Below, piece by piece: positions 33,892 through 42,991 of a stretch of 64,000 nt of DNA (positions are counted from its first letter, which is position 1; each line of letters starts with the position of its first letter). The translations under genes and the position numbers were made by a program. Source of the DNA: CAZSDU01 sp963662525 (GTDB lineage Bacteria > Bacteroidota > Bacteroidia > Bacteroidales > FEN-979). The stretch spans positions 1,364,001-1,428,000 of the forward strand of contig OY759717.1 in NCBI GenBank assembly GCA_963662525.1, written 5' to 3'. Below the pieces are notes generated by a model that saw only the letters and a list, made by a program, of their open reading frames with translations, searched no databases and was not told where the DNA came from.

Positions 33892-35826
33892 TCAGAAATC
33901 AGGGTCATGTGGAGTATGAATAATGTATTTCTTTATCATACTGAATAATGCAGAAATATCAAGGGGTTTGATCAGATAAGCCACACAACCCGCATCCAGG
34001 GACTGGCGTTCATCAAAATCAAGAGAATAAGCGGTTTGAGCAATGATTGGCAATCCGGGGCGGAAACCCAGAATTTCCCGTGTAGCGTCATAACCATTTA
34101 CAATGGGCATCTGAAGATCCATGAGTATCATGTCGATATCGCTATCGTGGCGACAAATTTCAATGGCTTCAAGCCCGTTCCTGGCCCTTATTATTTTTGC
34201 ATTGGTTCTTCTCAGGAAACGTTCAAGTACGATAAAATTATTATCAGTATCCTCAGCAATTAAAATAGATTTACCTGTCAGATCTGGGATTTCTACAGGG
34301 TCACTGATCAAGTGATCGTTATTCGGGATCACTATCTTCTCAATGTAAGGAAGAGAACAGTAAACAGAAGTTCCAATATCAGGATCAGACTGCAACCATA
34401 ACCTACCGCCCTGCAAAGTGATGAATTCCCGGGCCAGGGTAAGCCCCAGTCCTAAGCCTCCATATTGCCTGGTACTCGATTCATCGCCCTGACGAAACTT
34501 ATTCAGAATATATTCTTGTTTATCTTCTGAAATACCAATGCCTGTATCTTTCACAAATATAATCACTTCCTTTCCAGGAATCACGTGGCAACCAAGCGTA
34601 ATCCTTCCGAATTTAGTAAATTTGAATGCGTTATCAAGCAAGAATCCGATGGCCTGTTTCAATCTCACTAGATCCCCTTCAATGAATATAGGAACAGGCG
34701 AGTCTATCATGAAAAATAAAAAATCAATACCGGGCAGGTTGTCGGCATTATATTTCATCGACCAGGTGTGATAAATTTCCTGAAGCACTGCCTTGACGTC
34801 AATGATTTCCTTTTTAACCGAAAGCTGATGTGTTTCTATCTTTGAAATATCTACGATATTATTCAGGATGAAAATGAATTGTTCAACACCGTTCCTGATC
34901 ATATCGAGGTACTCCATTTTTTCTTCCAGACCGCAGTTAGTATCTTTCATCAACTCAAAGAATCCCATAATGGCATTGGCTGGTGTTCTCACTTCATGGC
35001 TCAGATTCTGAAGAAAAGTAGTTTTCAGGTGATCCGCTTCAACTGCCTTACGCAACGCATCTTTCAGGTGGGTTATATCCTGAGCCTGGATGATAAAAAA
35101 GCACGGATTTCCATTATTATCCCGAATCAGCGAAACATTATGCAGGGCATAAATAATGGATCCATCCTTGCGAAGGTATTTTTTTTCCATAATGTTTTTA
35201 CGAATCTTCCCAGCCTTCAACTGGGCCAGAACATATTCGCTGCGTTCCAGATCCTCGGGATGCGTCACTATATATTTACGGGAGAGAAGTTCATCTTCAG
35301 TATAATGAAGCATCTCGCAAAGCGCCTTGTTGACCTGGTAAAAATTCCCATTCATATCTAAAATTGCCATCCCGACACTCGCATTCTCGTATATGGCACG
35401 CAATAAGTCTTCATGATGCTTTAACTCTAATTCAGCCTGTTTTCGGTCGGCAATATCGATCAGGCATTCAACAATAAAATTTTTCCCGTCAATTACTATC
35501 GCGCTGAATGCACGCATGACAGGGATACTACCATCCGGTTTCTCAACCAGGTACTCTCCGGATTTATCTTCAGGATTGATATCGGATGAAAACGGACATT
35601 TGTCGGCAACACCCAAACAGGCTGAAGGAAAACAGCCCCGATTCATGATGTTTTCTCGTGGGACACCAAGAATAGCCAAGGCTGTGTCGTTGATATCAAT
35701 GACATGATGAGTCAGTGGGTCAATAAGGATGATTCCGCAAGCTACCCTTGAAAGTAAACCGGGCTTCATAGGGGATTCAAATAAGTCCTGATCTGGTAAT
35801 GATGCTTTTTGAGCCTTGAGTTGCAT
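33892..35826 (-). CDS. Hybrid histidine kinase PAS-PAS-HisKA-HATPase-REC
   Basis: A 644-residue cytoplasmic sensor without transmembrane helices. PAS domains cover about 20-130 and 140-255. The H-box FLQNLSHEVRTP gives phospho-acceptor H277; the ATPase has N-box DNAFKFT, G1 DTGIGI and G2 GGLGLGL. A C-terminal receiver (about 518-640) has acceptor D570 in MILMDLQMP and no output domain, so phosphate is passed to an unlinked partner. The first PAS holds three cysteines, C65, C70 and C77 (CFPSACLGVADKCP), a pattern seen in some PAS kinases, perhaps for redox or metal sensing. Promoter TATATTTG lies 17 bp upstream. Confidence 0.95.
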   Translation of the reverse strand: MQLKAQKASLPDQDLFESPMKPGLLSRVACGIILIDPLTHHVIDINDTALAILGVPRENIMNRGCFPSACLGVADKCPFSSDINPEDKSGEYLVEKPDGSIPVMRAFSAIVIDGKNFIVECLIDIADRKQAELELKHHEDLLRAIYENASVGMAILDMNGNFYQVNKALCEMLHYTEDELLSRKYIVTHPEDLERSEYVLAQLKAGKIRKNIMEKKYLRKDGSIIYALHNVSLIRDNNGNPCFFIIQAQDITHLKDALRKAVEADHLKTTFLQNLSHEVRTPANAIMGFFELMKDTNCGLEEKMEYLDMIRNGVEQFIFILNNIVDISKIETHQLSVKKEIIDVKAVLQEIYHTWSMKYNADNLPGIDFLFFMIDSPVPIFIEGDLVRLKQAIGFLLDNAFKFTKFGRITLGCHVIPGKEVIIFVKDTGIGISEDKQEYILNKFRQGDESSTRQYGGLGLGLTLAREFITLQGGRLWLQSDPDIGTSVYCSLPYIEKIVIPNNDHLISDPVEIPDLTGKSILIAEDTDNNFIVLERFLRRTNAKIIRARNGLEAIEICRHDSDIDMILMDLQMPIVNGYDATREILGFRPGLPIIAQTAYSLDFDERQSLDAGCVAYLIKPLDISALFSMIKKYIIHTPHDPDF

Positions 35827-35842
35827 TTGTCTTTTTAGATGT

Positions 35843-35850
35843 CAAATATA
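35843..35850 (-). promoter_or_regulatory. -7 box of the hybrid kinase gene
   Basis: Minus strand TATATTTG matches TAnnTTTG, 16 bp upstream of the ATG at 35826; no correctly spaced TTTG is found. Confidence 0.5.
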
Positions 35851-35898
35851 AGACATATTTTTAATGAGTATCTATGTCTATACAAAATGATCACCTAT

Positions 35899-37851
35899 TT
35901 ACCGATCTCCAGATTTTTTTAAAACCACCTTACATCTATCAGCTTTAGCTAATTGTTTAATAAAAGCTACGTATTTGGTAAAGGCTTCCGGAGGAAAATC
36001 TCCTCCCTCCTGCACATACCTTCGCACATAGATTATATCGGCATTATTTCCGATAACCTTCGCGGAATACTGACCAAACTCTGCATTGACCGAAACAGGT
36101 TCAGGGAGTTTTTCGGTCATAAATCCCTGAGGAAGATGAACGAATACGCTGTCTATATCGGTTGCCCCAAAGCCGGTGGAAAATGGAAGGTTACGGGATA
36201 CTTCCAAAGGAGGGAGAGAGTGTTCCCTGTTAATTGTATTCAGGGGAATAAACATCCTGTCACCGGTCATTGTTGCATAAGCTGGAATGGTCATATCAAG
36301 TATCTCGGTAGCTTCAGGTAAAGTATCAGTGTTGTTCAGGTATTTGAGTTGGGTGATGTTGATGGTAGGGATTCCGATTTTTTCCCTCATATTTTTCCTT
36401 TGTTCCTCTGGTGATTGGTTAAGATTATTTTCTATTAATTCATATTGAAGTCCGGTAACTACCGTTTTAACACAGATTCTGGCATTGCTTGCACTATCAA
36501 GGTTAATCATCATATTTCGTTTCAACATGTTTACCGCTTTCGGATATACAGGTGTGTGTGCAATAACACCGCCTCCGGGAGTAACAATCAGCACTTCCCT
36601 GTCATCTGTAAAACTGCCAAGAAATCCGAAAGGAGCTACCTGACTAGTACATTCGAGCCATATAGTATCTTTTTCCATAGGCACGCATAAAATGGCATGA
36701 TTGAATTGCAAACTCGGAAAGTCTCTAATCAGGGGGACCGCATGTACTCCTGACCGAACAAGGGTATAATAGGATCTGATACCGGCACTCTCCAGAAGGG
36801 CTTTCAGGTAATTTGCCAGAGCCTTACAATCACCATACCCGTTTTGTGCCACAAAGGATGCATCCTCGGGTTGATAACCTCCAATACCGATCTGTACACT
36901 CACATAGCGAGTATTCTCCTGAAAATACAGGTAAACGGCTTTCATTTTGCTAAGCGGATCTGACAGACCGGAAGTAAGTTGGCTGATTTTCCTGGTTAAT
37001 TGCTCAGGCAGTGTTCCACGGCCACTATTCAACCACTCTATCCACTTCCCATATGATCCCCAGGTGGCAAGTTCAGGAGTTTGTCCTGGAATGCAGATCA
37101 GAGCAGGTTCAACAAGCACTGATGGTGTGAACCATCCACTACCAGCACTCAGTGGTTCAGAAATCAAAGCGGGAAAATCATGCAGTTCCCAGGTTAGGGT
37201 GGAGTCACTGTTTTTTGCAGGCCATTGACAAGGCTCAGGAAAGTTTTTCGTCAGAACCCTGGGTGCAATACCTTTATGAGCGGTGATGCACAAGCGGGCA
37301 AATTCCACAGAAACATGATAATCATCCACCGGGTTCCATCGGGGATAATGCATCAACTGGCGGGAGGACCGCTCGAATTCATATTCCACAGTATACGGAT
37401 AATGTGATAATACAGGAAGGATATATTTTACACGATCGTCGGAATATAGCGTTCCTGAAGGGACAGCACTCTGGTCGATAATATCGGATGAGCGGAAAGA
37501 ATCCGTTTGTCTGCCCTGAGCATCATAAATTCTGCCTTCCAGATTAATGACTCTTGAATCTTTATCATAAAAAACCATCAAGGCTGCTTTTTCCCTGGCA
37601 CTTTCCCGAAAGACCGTAAATACGAGATGTACTTTTTCAACTGCTTTAGTAATTGAATTGATTTCCAGCATGGTTTCATTGAGCCGAACAACCATATCGG
37701 CATTTTTCAATAATTCTGGGGGTATTGCCGAAACAGGGTATTTCAAATCTCGTGCAATGGGGGATAAGGTAAGAGACAGGTAAAGGATAACAAGGACTTG
37801 TCGTACGCGAAAACAGTCAGGAAGTACTTCCGGACGAAATAATTTTTTCAT
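35899..37851 (-). CDS. DUF3857 / transglutaminase-like protein, apparently catalytic
   Basis: A 650-residue exported protein: a hydrophobic N-terminal segment (about 17-32), an N-terminal DUF3857 domain (about 50-250) and a transglutaminase-like domain with C342 in NGYGDCKALA, H385 in FNHAIL and an acidic third position (E400 in IWLECTS). These resemble the Cys-His-Asp triad, so it may cleave or form amide bonds in the periplasm. It overlaps the stop of the upstream paralogue by 4 bp (ATGA), implying translational coupling. Such pairs are frequent in Bacteroidota, but the substrate is not known to me. Confidence 0.82.
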   Translation of the reverse strand: MKKLFRPEVLPDCFRVRQVLVILYLSLTLSPIARDLKYPVSAIPPELLKNADMVVRLNETMLEINSITKAVEKVHLVFTVFRESAREKAALMVFYDKDSRVINLEGRIYDAQGRQTDSFRSSDIIDQSAVPSGTLYSDDRVKYILPVLSHYPYTVEYEFERSSRQLMHYPRWNPVDDYHVSVEFARLCITAHKGIAPRVLTKNFPEPCQWPAKNSDSTLTWELHDFPALISEPLSAGSGWFTPSVLVEPALICIPGQTPELATWGSYGKWIEWLNSGRGTLPEQLTRKISQLTSGLSDPLSKMKAVYLYFQENTRYVSVQIGIGGYQPEDASFVAQNGYGDCKALANYLKALLESAGIRSYYTLVRSGVHAVPLIRDFPSLQFNHAILCVPMEKDTIWLECTSQVAPFGFLGSFTDDREVLIVTPGGGVIAHTPVYPKAVNMLKRNMMINLDSASNARICVKTVVTGLQYELIENNLNQSPEEQRKNMREKIGIPTINITQLKYLNNTDTLPEATEILDMTIPAYATMTGDRMFIPLNTINREHSLPPLEVSRNLPFSTGFGATDIDSVFVHLPQGFMTEKLPEPVSVNAEFGQYSAKVIGNNADIIYVRRYVQEGGDFPPEAFTKYVAFIKQLAKADRCKVVLKKSGDR

Positions 37852-39905
37852 GTTTTCTTCAAAACAATCTGTTGAGCATGTTTAGCTACAATGTGGACAA
37901 AGAATTCCCTCAGGTCGGAATACTCCTCGGCAGTATACATCACCTTGCTGATGCTTAGGTTACTGTTTACCGTAACTTTGTTTCCGGCAGCACTTAGTGT
38001 GAAACGGAAAAAGCCTGCCTGGTCAGGAAGCATAACCTTGACCGGTTCGGGAAAAGATTCGATGATATAGCCCTCTGGCAATTCAAAAGTGAATAGACAG
38101 GATTCTTTAAGCGGATAAATAAAATCGACTACACTTTCACGCTTTTCATCCTTGAAAGGATTATTGTTTTGACCGAAACCCAACAAGGCGTTAAAATAGA
38201 TCAGATTATCATTCACCTGAGCGATATCTTCTGAAGTGATATTGAAAACCTGGTTCACGGGAGAACTTAAACTGTCAATGTTTTCTATTTTAATCCCTTC
38301 AATCTTCCAGTCTTTATGTTTTTCTCTCAGGGTAGTAAAATACTTTTCCTCTCCGTCCCGGCTATATTGGTCACGTATTTCTTCAGCGGAGATACCAGAA
38401 TAGGAAGCTTTAAGCGATCCCGATATTATCCCTTCACCTGAGATCTTCATATCGGCATAATAGAATTTATTTTCTTTTTCTCCGCCAAGAAGCGGAACCC
38501 AGCGCATTTTATCGCGAGAAACCAATAGTCCGCTGCCATTCAGGCAACGAGTCGGAAGGAAATTGAAAGGACGATGTTTTCCGGTTGCATCAAGTAAATA
38601 TGTTTTATCTTCAATGGTAACCGAGGCCAGTACATAATTCAGTTTTGTAAGCACGGGATGCGATTCGAGTATTATCCCGTTATTTCTGGTGCTGAGAACC
38701 ACAGGTGAAGCATCCAGATCGAGTTCTTTCAACAAAAGAAATAATAAAAGGTTGATATCTGCATCATTACCAGTATGTTTTTCGTATGCTTCATGCAGCG
38801 AATTGGTACAATACAGGCCGGTTTTTCCGTTCCATATCATCCTTGACCGTATATAAGCATGGGCGGCAATCATTTTTTCCAATGGAGTTGATGCTATTGC
38901 ATTGATCGCTTTTACTGCTTCTTTCACGATTCCTCTTCTTTGAAATTGCTCGCCGAAATCTTTATCCCGCAAAAGTTCTGAGCAAATATCTTCCCAGGTA
39001 GTAGTGTAATCTTTTCTGCCTGAACCCGGGAATTGGGAATGATGTAATTCAAATTCCACTTTCGAAACATAATTCGTCATCGCCGGGGCATAAGATTCTT
39101 CTTTCAAAGCAGGGACATCACAAACGGCAAAATGATATACATTTTGGATAAAACTAACCTGTTCAGTTTCGAAATGGGTCTGTACCGTACTGGATGAATT
39201 ACCTAAGCCATAAGCAGAACCACGTTCCTTTGTCACAATGCTTATTGATCCAGGGATGGTTGTCGTTTCAGAAATAGCGAAAGGGGATGATCCATGGACT
39301 AATTTCGAAAAAACATAGTATTCCGGCATGGTAACGATATATTCACTCCATTGAACCGGTATGGGGTATTGAAATTGCCATTCACGAATATTCCAGATAT
39401 AATCAGATACGATTTTATAGCGGATGTCGATGATTGAACCGACTTTTAAATTTGGTAATGTAAAACTTGTCAGAACCCAATTCAGGTTTACCTCTTCTTC
39501 AAATATATTGCTGCTTCCCAACTTATCATCTTCGACCTTTCCATCAACCAGATTATATGTTATGCCTTTAAGTTCGGTTAGTTTCTCAGCTGAACCTGTT
39601 GATCTGTATAGAGGTATTGAATGGGTTGCAAACATGTAGCCCTCTTTGGACAAAATCCTTATTCGCAGGTGACGCGTAAATATCAGTTGAAATCCTTTTG
39701 TATCATTATATTCGAGATAGCTTTCCCCTTTATCTCCCAGAATTACTGCCTCCGCGGAAGTATCCTTTTCATAACCACGGGTTTTAAAATCATCGGGTTT
39801 GATTTTTGGAAAAGTATATGGCTTCACCTGAGCCATCGTGGTGATCATACTAATACAGATAATCCCAACGAGAAATAATCTGCAAGCAAAAAAAGGATTG
39901 CTCAT
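37848..39905 (-). CDS. DUF3857 protein with degenerate transglutaminase domain
   Basis: A 685-residue exported paralogue of the next gene: signal peptide ending TTMAQ, DUF3857 domain (about 50-270) and a transglutaminase-like fold. The catalytic cysteine position reads HTGNDADINL with A382, and the His position reads KLNYVLAS with Y424, while the Asp remains (D439 in TYLLDATG). Two of three catalytic residues are thus missing, so it is probably a non-enzymatic partner. Promoter box TATATTTG is at 39941-39934. First gene of a two-gene operon. Confidence 0.8.
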   Translation of the reverse strand: MSNPFFACRLFLVGIICISMITTMAQVKPYTFPKIKPDDFKTRGYEKDTSAEAVILGDKGESYLEYNDTKGFQLIFTRHLRIRILSKEGYMFATHSIPLYRSTGSAEKLTELKGITYNLVDGKVEDDKLGSSNIFEEEVNLNWVLTSFTLPNLKVGSIIDIRYKIVSDYIWNIREWQFQYPIPVQWSEYIVTMPEYYVFSKLVHGSSPFAISETTTIPGSISIVTKERGSAYGLGNSSSTVQTHFETEQVSFIQNVYHFAVCDVPALKEESYAPAMTNYVSKVEFELHHSQFPGSGRKDYTTTWEDICSELLRDKDFGEQFQRRGIVKEAVKAINAIASTPLEKMIAAHAYIRSRMIWNGKTGLYCTNSLHEAYEKHTGNDADINLLLFLLLKELDLDASPVVLSTRNNGIILESHPVLTKLNYVLASVTIEDKTYLLDATGKHRPFNFLPTRCLNGSGLLVSRDKMRWVPLLGGEKENKFYYADMKISGEGIISGSLKASYSGISAEEIRDQYSRDGEEKYFTTLREKHKDWKIEGIKIENIDSLSSPVNQVFNITSEDIAQVNDNLIYFNALLGFGQNNNPFKDEKRESVVDFIYPLKESCLFTFELPEGYIIESFPEPVKVMLPDQAGFFRFTLSAAGNKVTVNSNLSISKVMYTAEEYSDLREFFVHIVAKHAQQIVLKKT

Positions 39906-39933
39906 TGTGAATAAAATAACAGTTGTTGTTTTG

Positions 39934-39941
39934 CAAATATA
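39934..39941 (-). promoter_or_regulatory. -7 box of the DUF3857 pair
   Basis: Minus strand TATATTTG matches TAnnTTTG, 28 bp before the ATG at 39905. A TTTG exists 26 bp further upstream, too far for the usual spacing. Confidence 0.5.
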
Positions 39942-40015
39942 TAAATTTATTGATCCGCCATTAAAAACAAAAAAGCTAATCTGTTAATTATTCAACTTAT
40001 TGAAGAGGAAACCAT

Positions 40016-40054
40016 TAAAAAAGAAGAAGGCCACCTGATTTCTCAGGCAGCCTT
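40016..40054 (-). terminator. Rho-independent terminator of the LruC gene
   Basis: A stem of AAGGC and CCTGA paired with TCAGG and GCCTT, with a CA/CA internal mismatch and a TTTC loop (40027-40054), is followed on the minus strand by CTTCTTTTTTAAT. It lies 30 bp after the LruC stop codon. Confidence 0.75.
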
Positions 40055-40083
40055 CGTGGGATTCACCCAAACTAAAGCAAATT

Positions 40084-42300
40084 TTAGTAAATATATTGAG
40101 TATTTCGATAGCCAGGTTTATTCTGGAACCAGTCGGGATAGGTTTGTCCACTGCTGACAGCCCACTCTATAAAGTGATTGTAGGCAGCAGGAATATTCAC
40201 CCTTTCGATCGGGTATGCAAAGCTTTCATAGATATTGATGGCCCAGGGAAGGTTGTTTACTGTTTTATAATACCTGCCTGTTGCGGGATTACTGCTGTCG
40301 TCTGCCTGTCCGAAAATACTCTGATCAGCCAGTGAGGTCGGGGGATAATCAGGCAAATGAACTTCAATACTCCGGTTCAGATTAACCATGATAAAAGGGT
40401 TAAAGTTAGCAATATCCAGGTCAGTGTATGAATACGTATTCGGTTTGAAAGCAATGTTCATCACCAGGGTAACGGGAGTTACATAAGGAGCAGGATGTTC
40501 AGTATTCACCCCGGTTCCTGAACCGGGATAAGCCATTTGTTTAAAGGCATCATCAAAAAGGATAAAGGTGGGTTTTGCCTGTCCGGCTTCTGTACCATTT
40601 CCCGAAAGCGTGACATAGCTTTCTGTGATCCTTGAACCGGTGACGGTAAGATCGGCAGCATTGATGACTGCCGGAAACTGGAATCCGAAACCATTGTGCA
40701 GGGCAGCTCCGAAGGCTTTGATAACAAAGGTTGCTTTAACATTATCTACCATGTTCAAAGAATTGGTAGTAATTTCAAACTGGTAATCAATCACCAGGTC
40801 GTTGAAATCATAATCCCCTTTCCCAGGCCATAAGTCTTCAAATCCCAGTGTACCAAATCCGGTTGCAGGATAAAGATTTGAAATGGGTACAACAGGATTT
40901 ACCGTGATGTTGGCTGTTGCGGTATTGTTAGTAAGATCGGGATCAGGTGTACTGCTGGTAACAGTGGCTGTATTTGCAATTGTCCCGGTGAATCCTCCAT
41001 TGGCGGTTGCCACGATGCTCAAAGTAGCAGAAGCACCACTGGCGAGAGTTCCGATAGTCCAGTTTGGAGCCGTCCAGGTAGTGCCGGCAGAAGGTGTAGC
41101 GCTGACAAAGGTCAGATTGGCCGAAAGCATATCCTGGGCAACCACATTCTGAGCCTGACTGGGTCCGTTATTGGTTACCGTGACAGTATAAACCACACCC
41201 TGTCCGGCAATAACCGGGTTAGGTAAAGCAGTTTTTGTGATGGCCAGGTCGGCAGAAACCACCTGAACAAATACTGTGGCAATATCGCAACTTGAGGGGG
41301 ACGATACCATGCATATCTGATACACGAGGGTATAAGAACCTGCCGGTGTCCCCGGGGCAATGGTCACTGCACCGGTGGTGGTATTCAGTACGATTCCAGG
41401 GTTTGAAGCCGGAGTCACCAGGGAAATATTTACTTCCGAAGGAACTACGGCCACTCCATCAAATAAGTCATTATCCAGCACATTCCCTACGGCTGTTCCG
41501 CCTGTAATACTGCTGATGAGAATACCATTATCATCAACTGCAACGGGCAAGGGGTTATTTACCACAATGGGATTACTGAAAGCGCCTCCTGCAACCCCGA
41601 ACTGGACAGAATAGAACCGTTCAGCATTTGATCCGCTTTGGCCTAATACAAAGGTAATTTTGTTATTCGGGTTCAAATACCTGGAAATAAAAGAGGCGGA
41701 GTTTTCGAAGGTAACCCCGTCAAGACTCGTACTAAGTCCAAGAAATTTTGTTCTGCCAGTGCTGTTGTTCGTAGAAATGGTCAGACCGGTTGGATTATTT
41801 ACCTGGTAACTCGTATATCCGCCAACTTCAACAAATTCGCGGTTGCTCGAATTACTTCCGTCAATATCTACAGCGGTCATATAATAGTTATATATAAATA
41901 CCGGCTGATCATCGGCTATATTGAAAAACTCTAACTGGTAAACAATGTTACCTCCACCGCTACCTGCTCCGATCCTGGGTTGAAACCGGTGAGCTTCACC
42001 GGTAATGGCATCATCATCAAAATTGGTGATGGTTGCATTATTTTTTTCAAGGATGGTCAGCAAAGCATATACGGTGATACCATCTTTGGTGATCACATTG
42101 CTGTATTTGTGAACTGATCCCTGGTTAGTACCGCTGTTCCCGGTATTGGTAATGATAGTACGCTGGGCATTGGTAAAGCTCATCGGATTAGCCTGAAGGT
42201 CAAGTACGAAAGACTGGCTGTAAGTATTATTCCCGAATAAAATAATCAGGAAAGCGATGGCCAGTGATTTAAGAATAAGACAGGGTTTATTTGTTTTCAT
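40084..42300 (-). CDS. LruC-domain surface protein with DUF11 repeat
   Basis: A 738-residue exported protein. After the signal peptide (ending NNTYSQ) come an N-terminal beta region, a DUF11-type repeat at about 348-467 (ADLAITKTALPNPVIAGQGV; VTNNGPSQAQNVVAQD) that forms an Ig-like adhesin module, and a C-terminal LruC domain from about 485 (GTLGFEDLWPGKGDYDFND). That acidic DxDxND segment suggests calcium binding. LruC proteins are found on the surface of Leptospira and many Bacteroidota. A lipoprotein gene lies 38 bp upstream; a terminator follows. Function in adhesion or matrix is inferred. Confidence 0.88.
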   Translation of the reverse strand: MKTNKPCLILKSLAIAFLIILFGNNTYSQSFVLDLQANPMSFTNAQRTIITNTGNSGTNQGSVHKYSNVITKDGITVYALLTILEKNNATITNFDDDAITGEAHRFQPRIGAGSGGGNIVYQLEFFNIADDQPVFIYNYYMTAVDIDGSNSSNREFVEVGGYTSYQVNNPTGLTISTNNSTGRTKFLGLSTSLDGVTFENSASFISRYLNPNNKITFVLGQSGSNAERFYSVQFGVAGGAFSNPIVVNNPLPVAVDDNGILISSITGGTAVGNVLDNDLFDGVAVVPSEVNISLVTPASNPGIVLNTTTGAVTIAPGTPAGSYTLVYQICMVSSPSSCDIATVFVQVVSADLAITKTALPNPVIAGQGVVYTVTVTNNGPSQAQNVVAQDMLSANLTFVSATPSAGTTWTAPNWTIGTLASGASATLSIVATANGGFTGTIANTATVTSSTPDPDLTNNTATANITVNPVVPISNLYPATGFGTLGFEDLWPGKGDYDFNDLVIDYQFEITTNSLNMVDNVKATFVIKAFGAALHNGFGFQFPAVINAADLTVTGSRITESYVTLSGNGTEAGQAKPTFILFDDAFKQMAYPGSGTGVNTEHPAPYVTPVTLVMNIAFKPNTYSYTDLDIANFNPFIMVNLNRSIEVHLPDYPPTSLADQSIFGQADDSSNPATGRYYKTVNNLPWAINIYESFAYPIERVNIPAAYNHFIEWAVSSGQTYPDWFQNKPGYRNTQYIY

Positions 42301-42338
42301 GGTTATCTGCTTGATTTTGTTTTCAATCGGTACTTTAA

Positions 42339-42704
42339 TTATGGTTTAAGGAATGTATGGGTGATAATCCCGTTACCCATTTTGACCTCGACATTCTGTC
42401 CCATATAAAGCAGATGAACAGAAGTTTCATAAGCCGGAACTGTAACCTTCATCGTGTAAGGCTGGTCTTGCCTGATAAATGCACGCTGATAAACCACACC
42501 TTTGGGTGAAACCACTTCAACGAGGCCATTGACAAAACCGGTAAGGGTTATCTGAACATCATGGATGGTCTTCCAGGTAAAATCTGAGGGTACCTTAATA
42601 TTATTAAGATCAGATGATGTATCCGGTTTAACAATATCTATGTCTTTTTTACATGCCGATAAGACAAAAAGAGACAGTACGAATATGATGGCAATTTTTT
42701 TCAT
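42339..42704 (-). CDS. Small lipoprotein partner of the LruC protein
   Basis: A 121-residue lipoprotein with signal LFVLSAC (Cys at residue 18) followed by KKDIDIVKP. The body (KVPSDFTWKTIHDVQITLTG) resembles the N-terminal module that precedes the LruC domain in single-chain LruC proteins, suggesting a split version of the same architecture. It is first in an operon with the LruC gene, 38 bp apart. A -7 box lies at 42737-42730 and a 21-bp phased repeat array begins 36 bp beyond it. Confidence 0.72.
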   Translation of the reverse strand: MKKIAIIFVLSLFVLSACKKDIDIVKPDTSSDLNNIKVPSDFTWKTIHDVQITLTGFVNGLVEVVSPKGVVYQRAFIRQDQPYTMKVTVPAYETSVHLLYMGQNVEVKMGNGIITHTFLKP

Positions 42705-42729
42705 AATTATTCATTGTTTTATCAATAAA

Positions 42730-42737
42730 CAAAAGTA
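42730..42737 (-). promoter_or_regulatory. -7 box of the lipoprotein-LruC operon
   Basis: Minus strand TACTTTTG matches TAnnTTTG, 25 bp before the ATG at 42704. No TTG/TTTG lies at a suitable -33 distance, which is what an activator-dependent promoter would look like; the repeat array starts around position -50. Confidence 0.55.
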
Positions 42738-42772
42738 TATATTTCATATGCATGAAAAAACATGTAATAGGT

Positions 42773-42919
42773 AACTGTCTGCCTTAAATAAGCAACTGTT
42801 GCATTTTTCAGGATAAGTGTAGCCATTGAACGAGTATGTGTGGTAATTTTTCGGGTAAGTGTAGCTGCTTTAGGACGAAGTGTAGTCCATTTCAGGTTAA
42901 GTTTAAAAAAACGCTTGAA
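42773..42919. repeat. Seven-unit, 21-bp phased direct-repeat array
   Basis: The core word AAGTGTAG or a close variant begins at 42773 (AACTGTCT), 42794 (AACTGTTG), 42815, 42836 (ATGTGTGG), 42857, 42878 and 42899 (AAGTTTAA), exactly 21 bp apart each time. The second half of most units carries a weaker TTTCAGG-like word. The spacing equals two DNA turns, so all sites face one side of the helix. The array sits between divergent promoters for the LruC operon and the nuclease/phospholipase-like gene. It is not CRISPR-like: units are degenerate and have no spacers. Confidence 0.8.
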
Positions 42920-42947
42920 AAAGAAAAAATTTATACAGCAAATATTG

Positions 42948-42955
42948 TAAATTTG
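42948..42955 (+). promoter_or_regulatory. -7 box of the S1/P1-PLC-like gene
   Basis: TAAATTTG matches TAnnTTTG, 36 bp before the ATG at 42992. The nearest upstream TTG is 30 bp away, so a standard -33 element is missing; the last repeat unit ends 28 bp upstream. Confidence 0.5.
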
Positions 42956-42991
42956 ATCAGGATATTACCTGAATGACCACCTAATCGAAAA

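Noticed and set aside
42773..42919. CRISPR-like array
   Set aside because: Units are 21 bp without spacers, degenerate outside the core word, and no cas genes are present.
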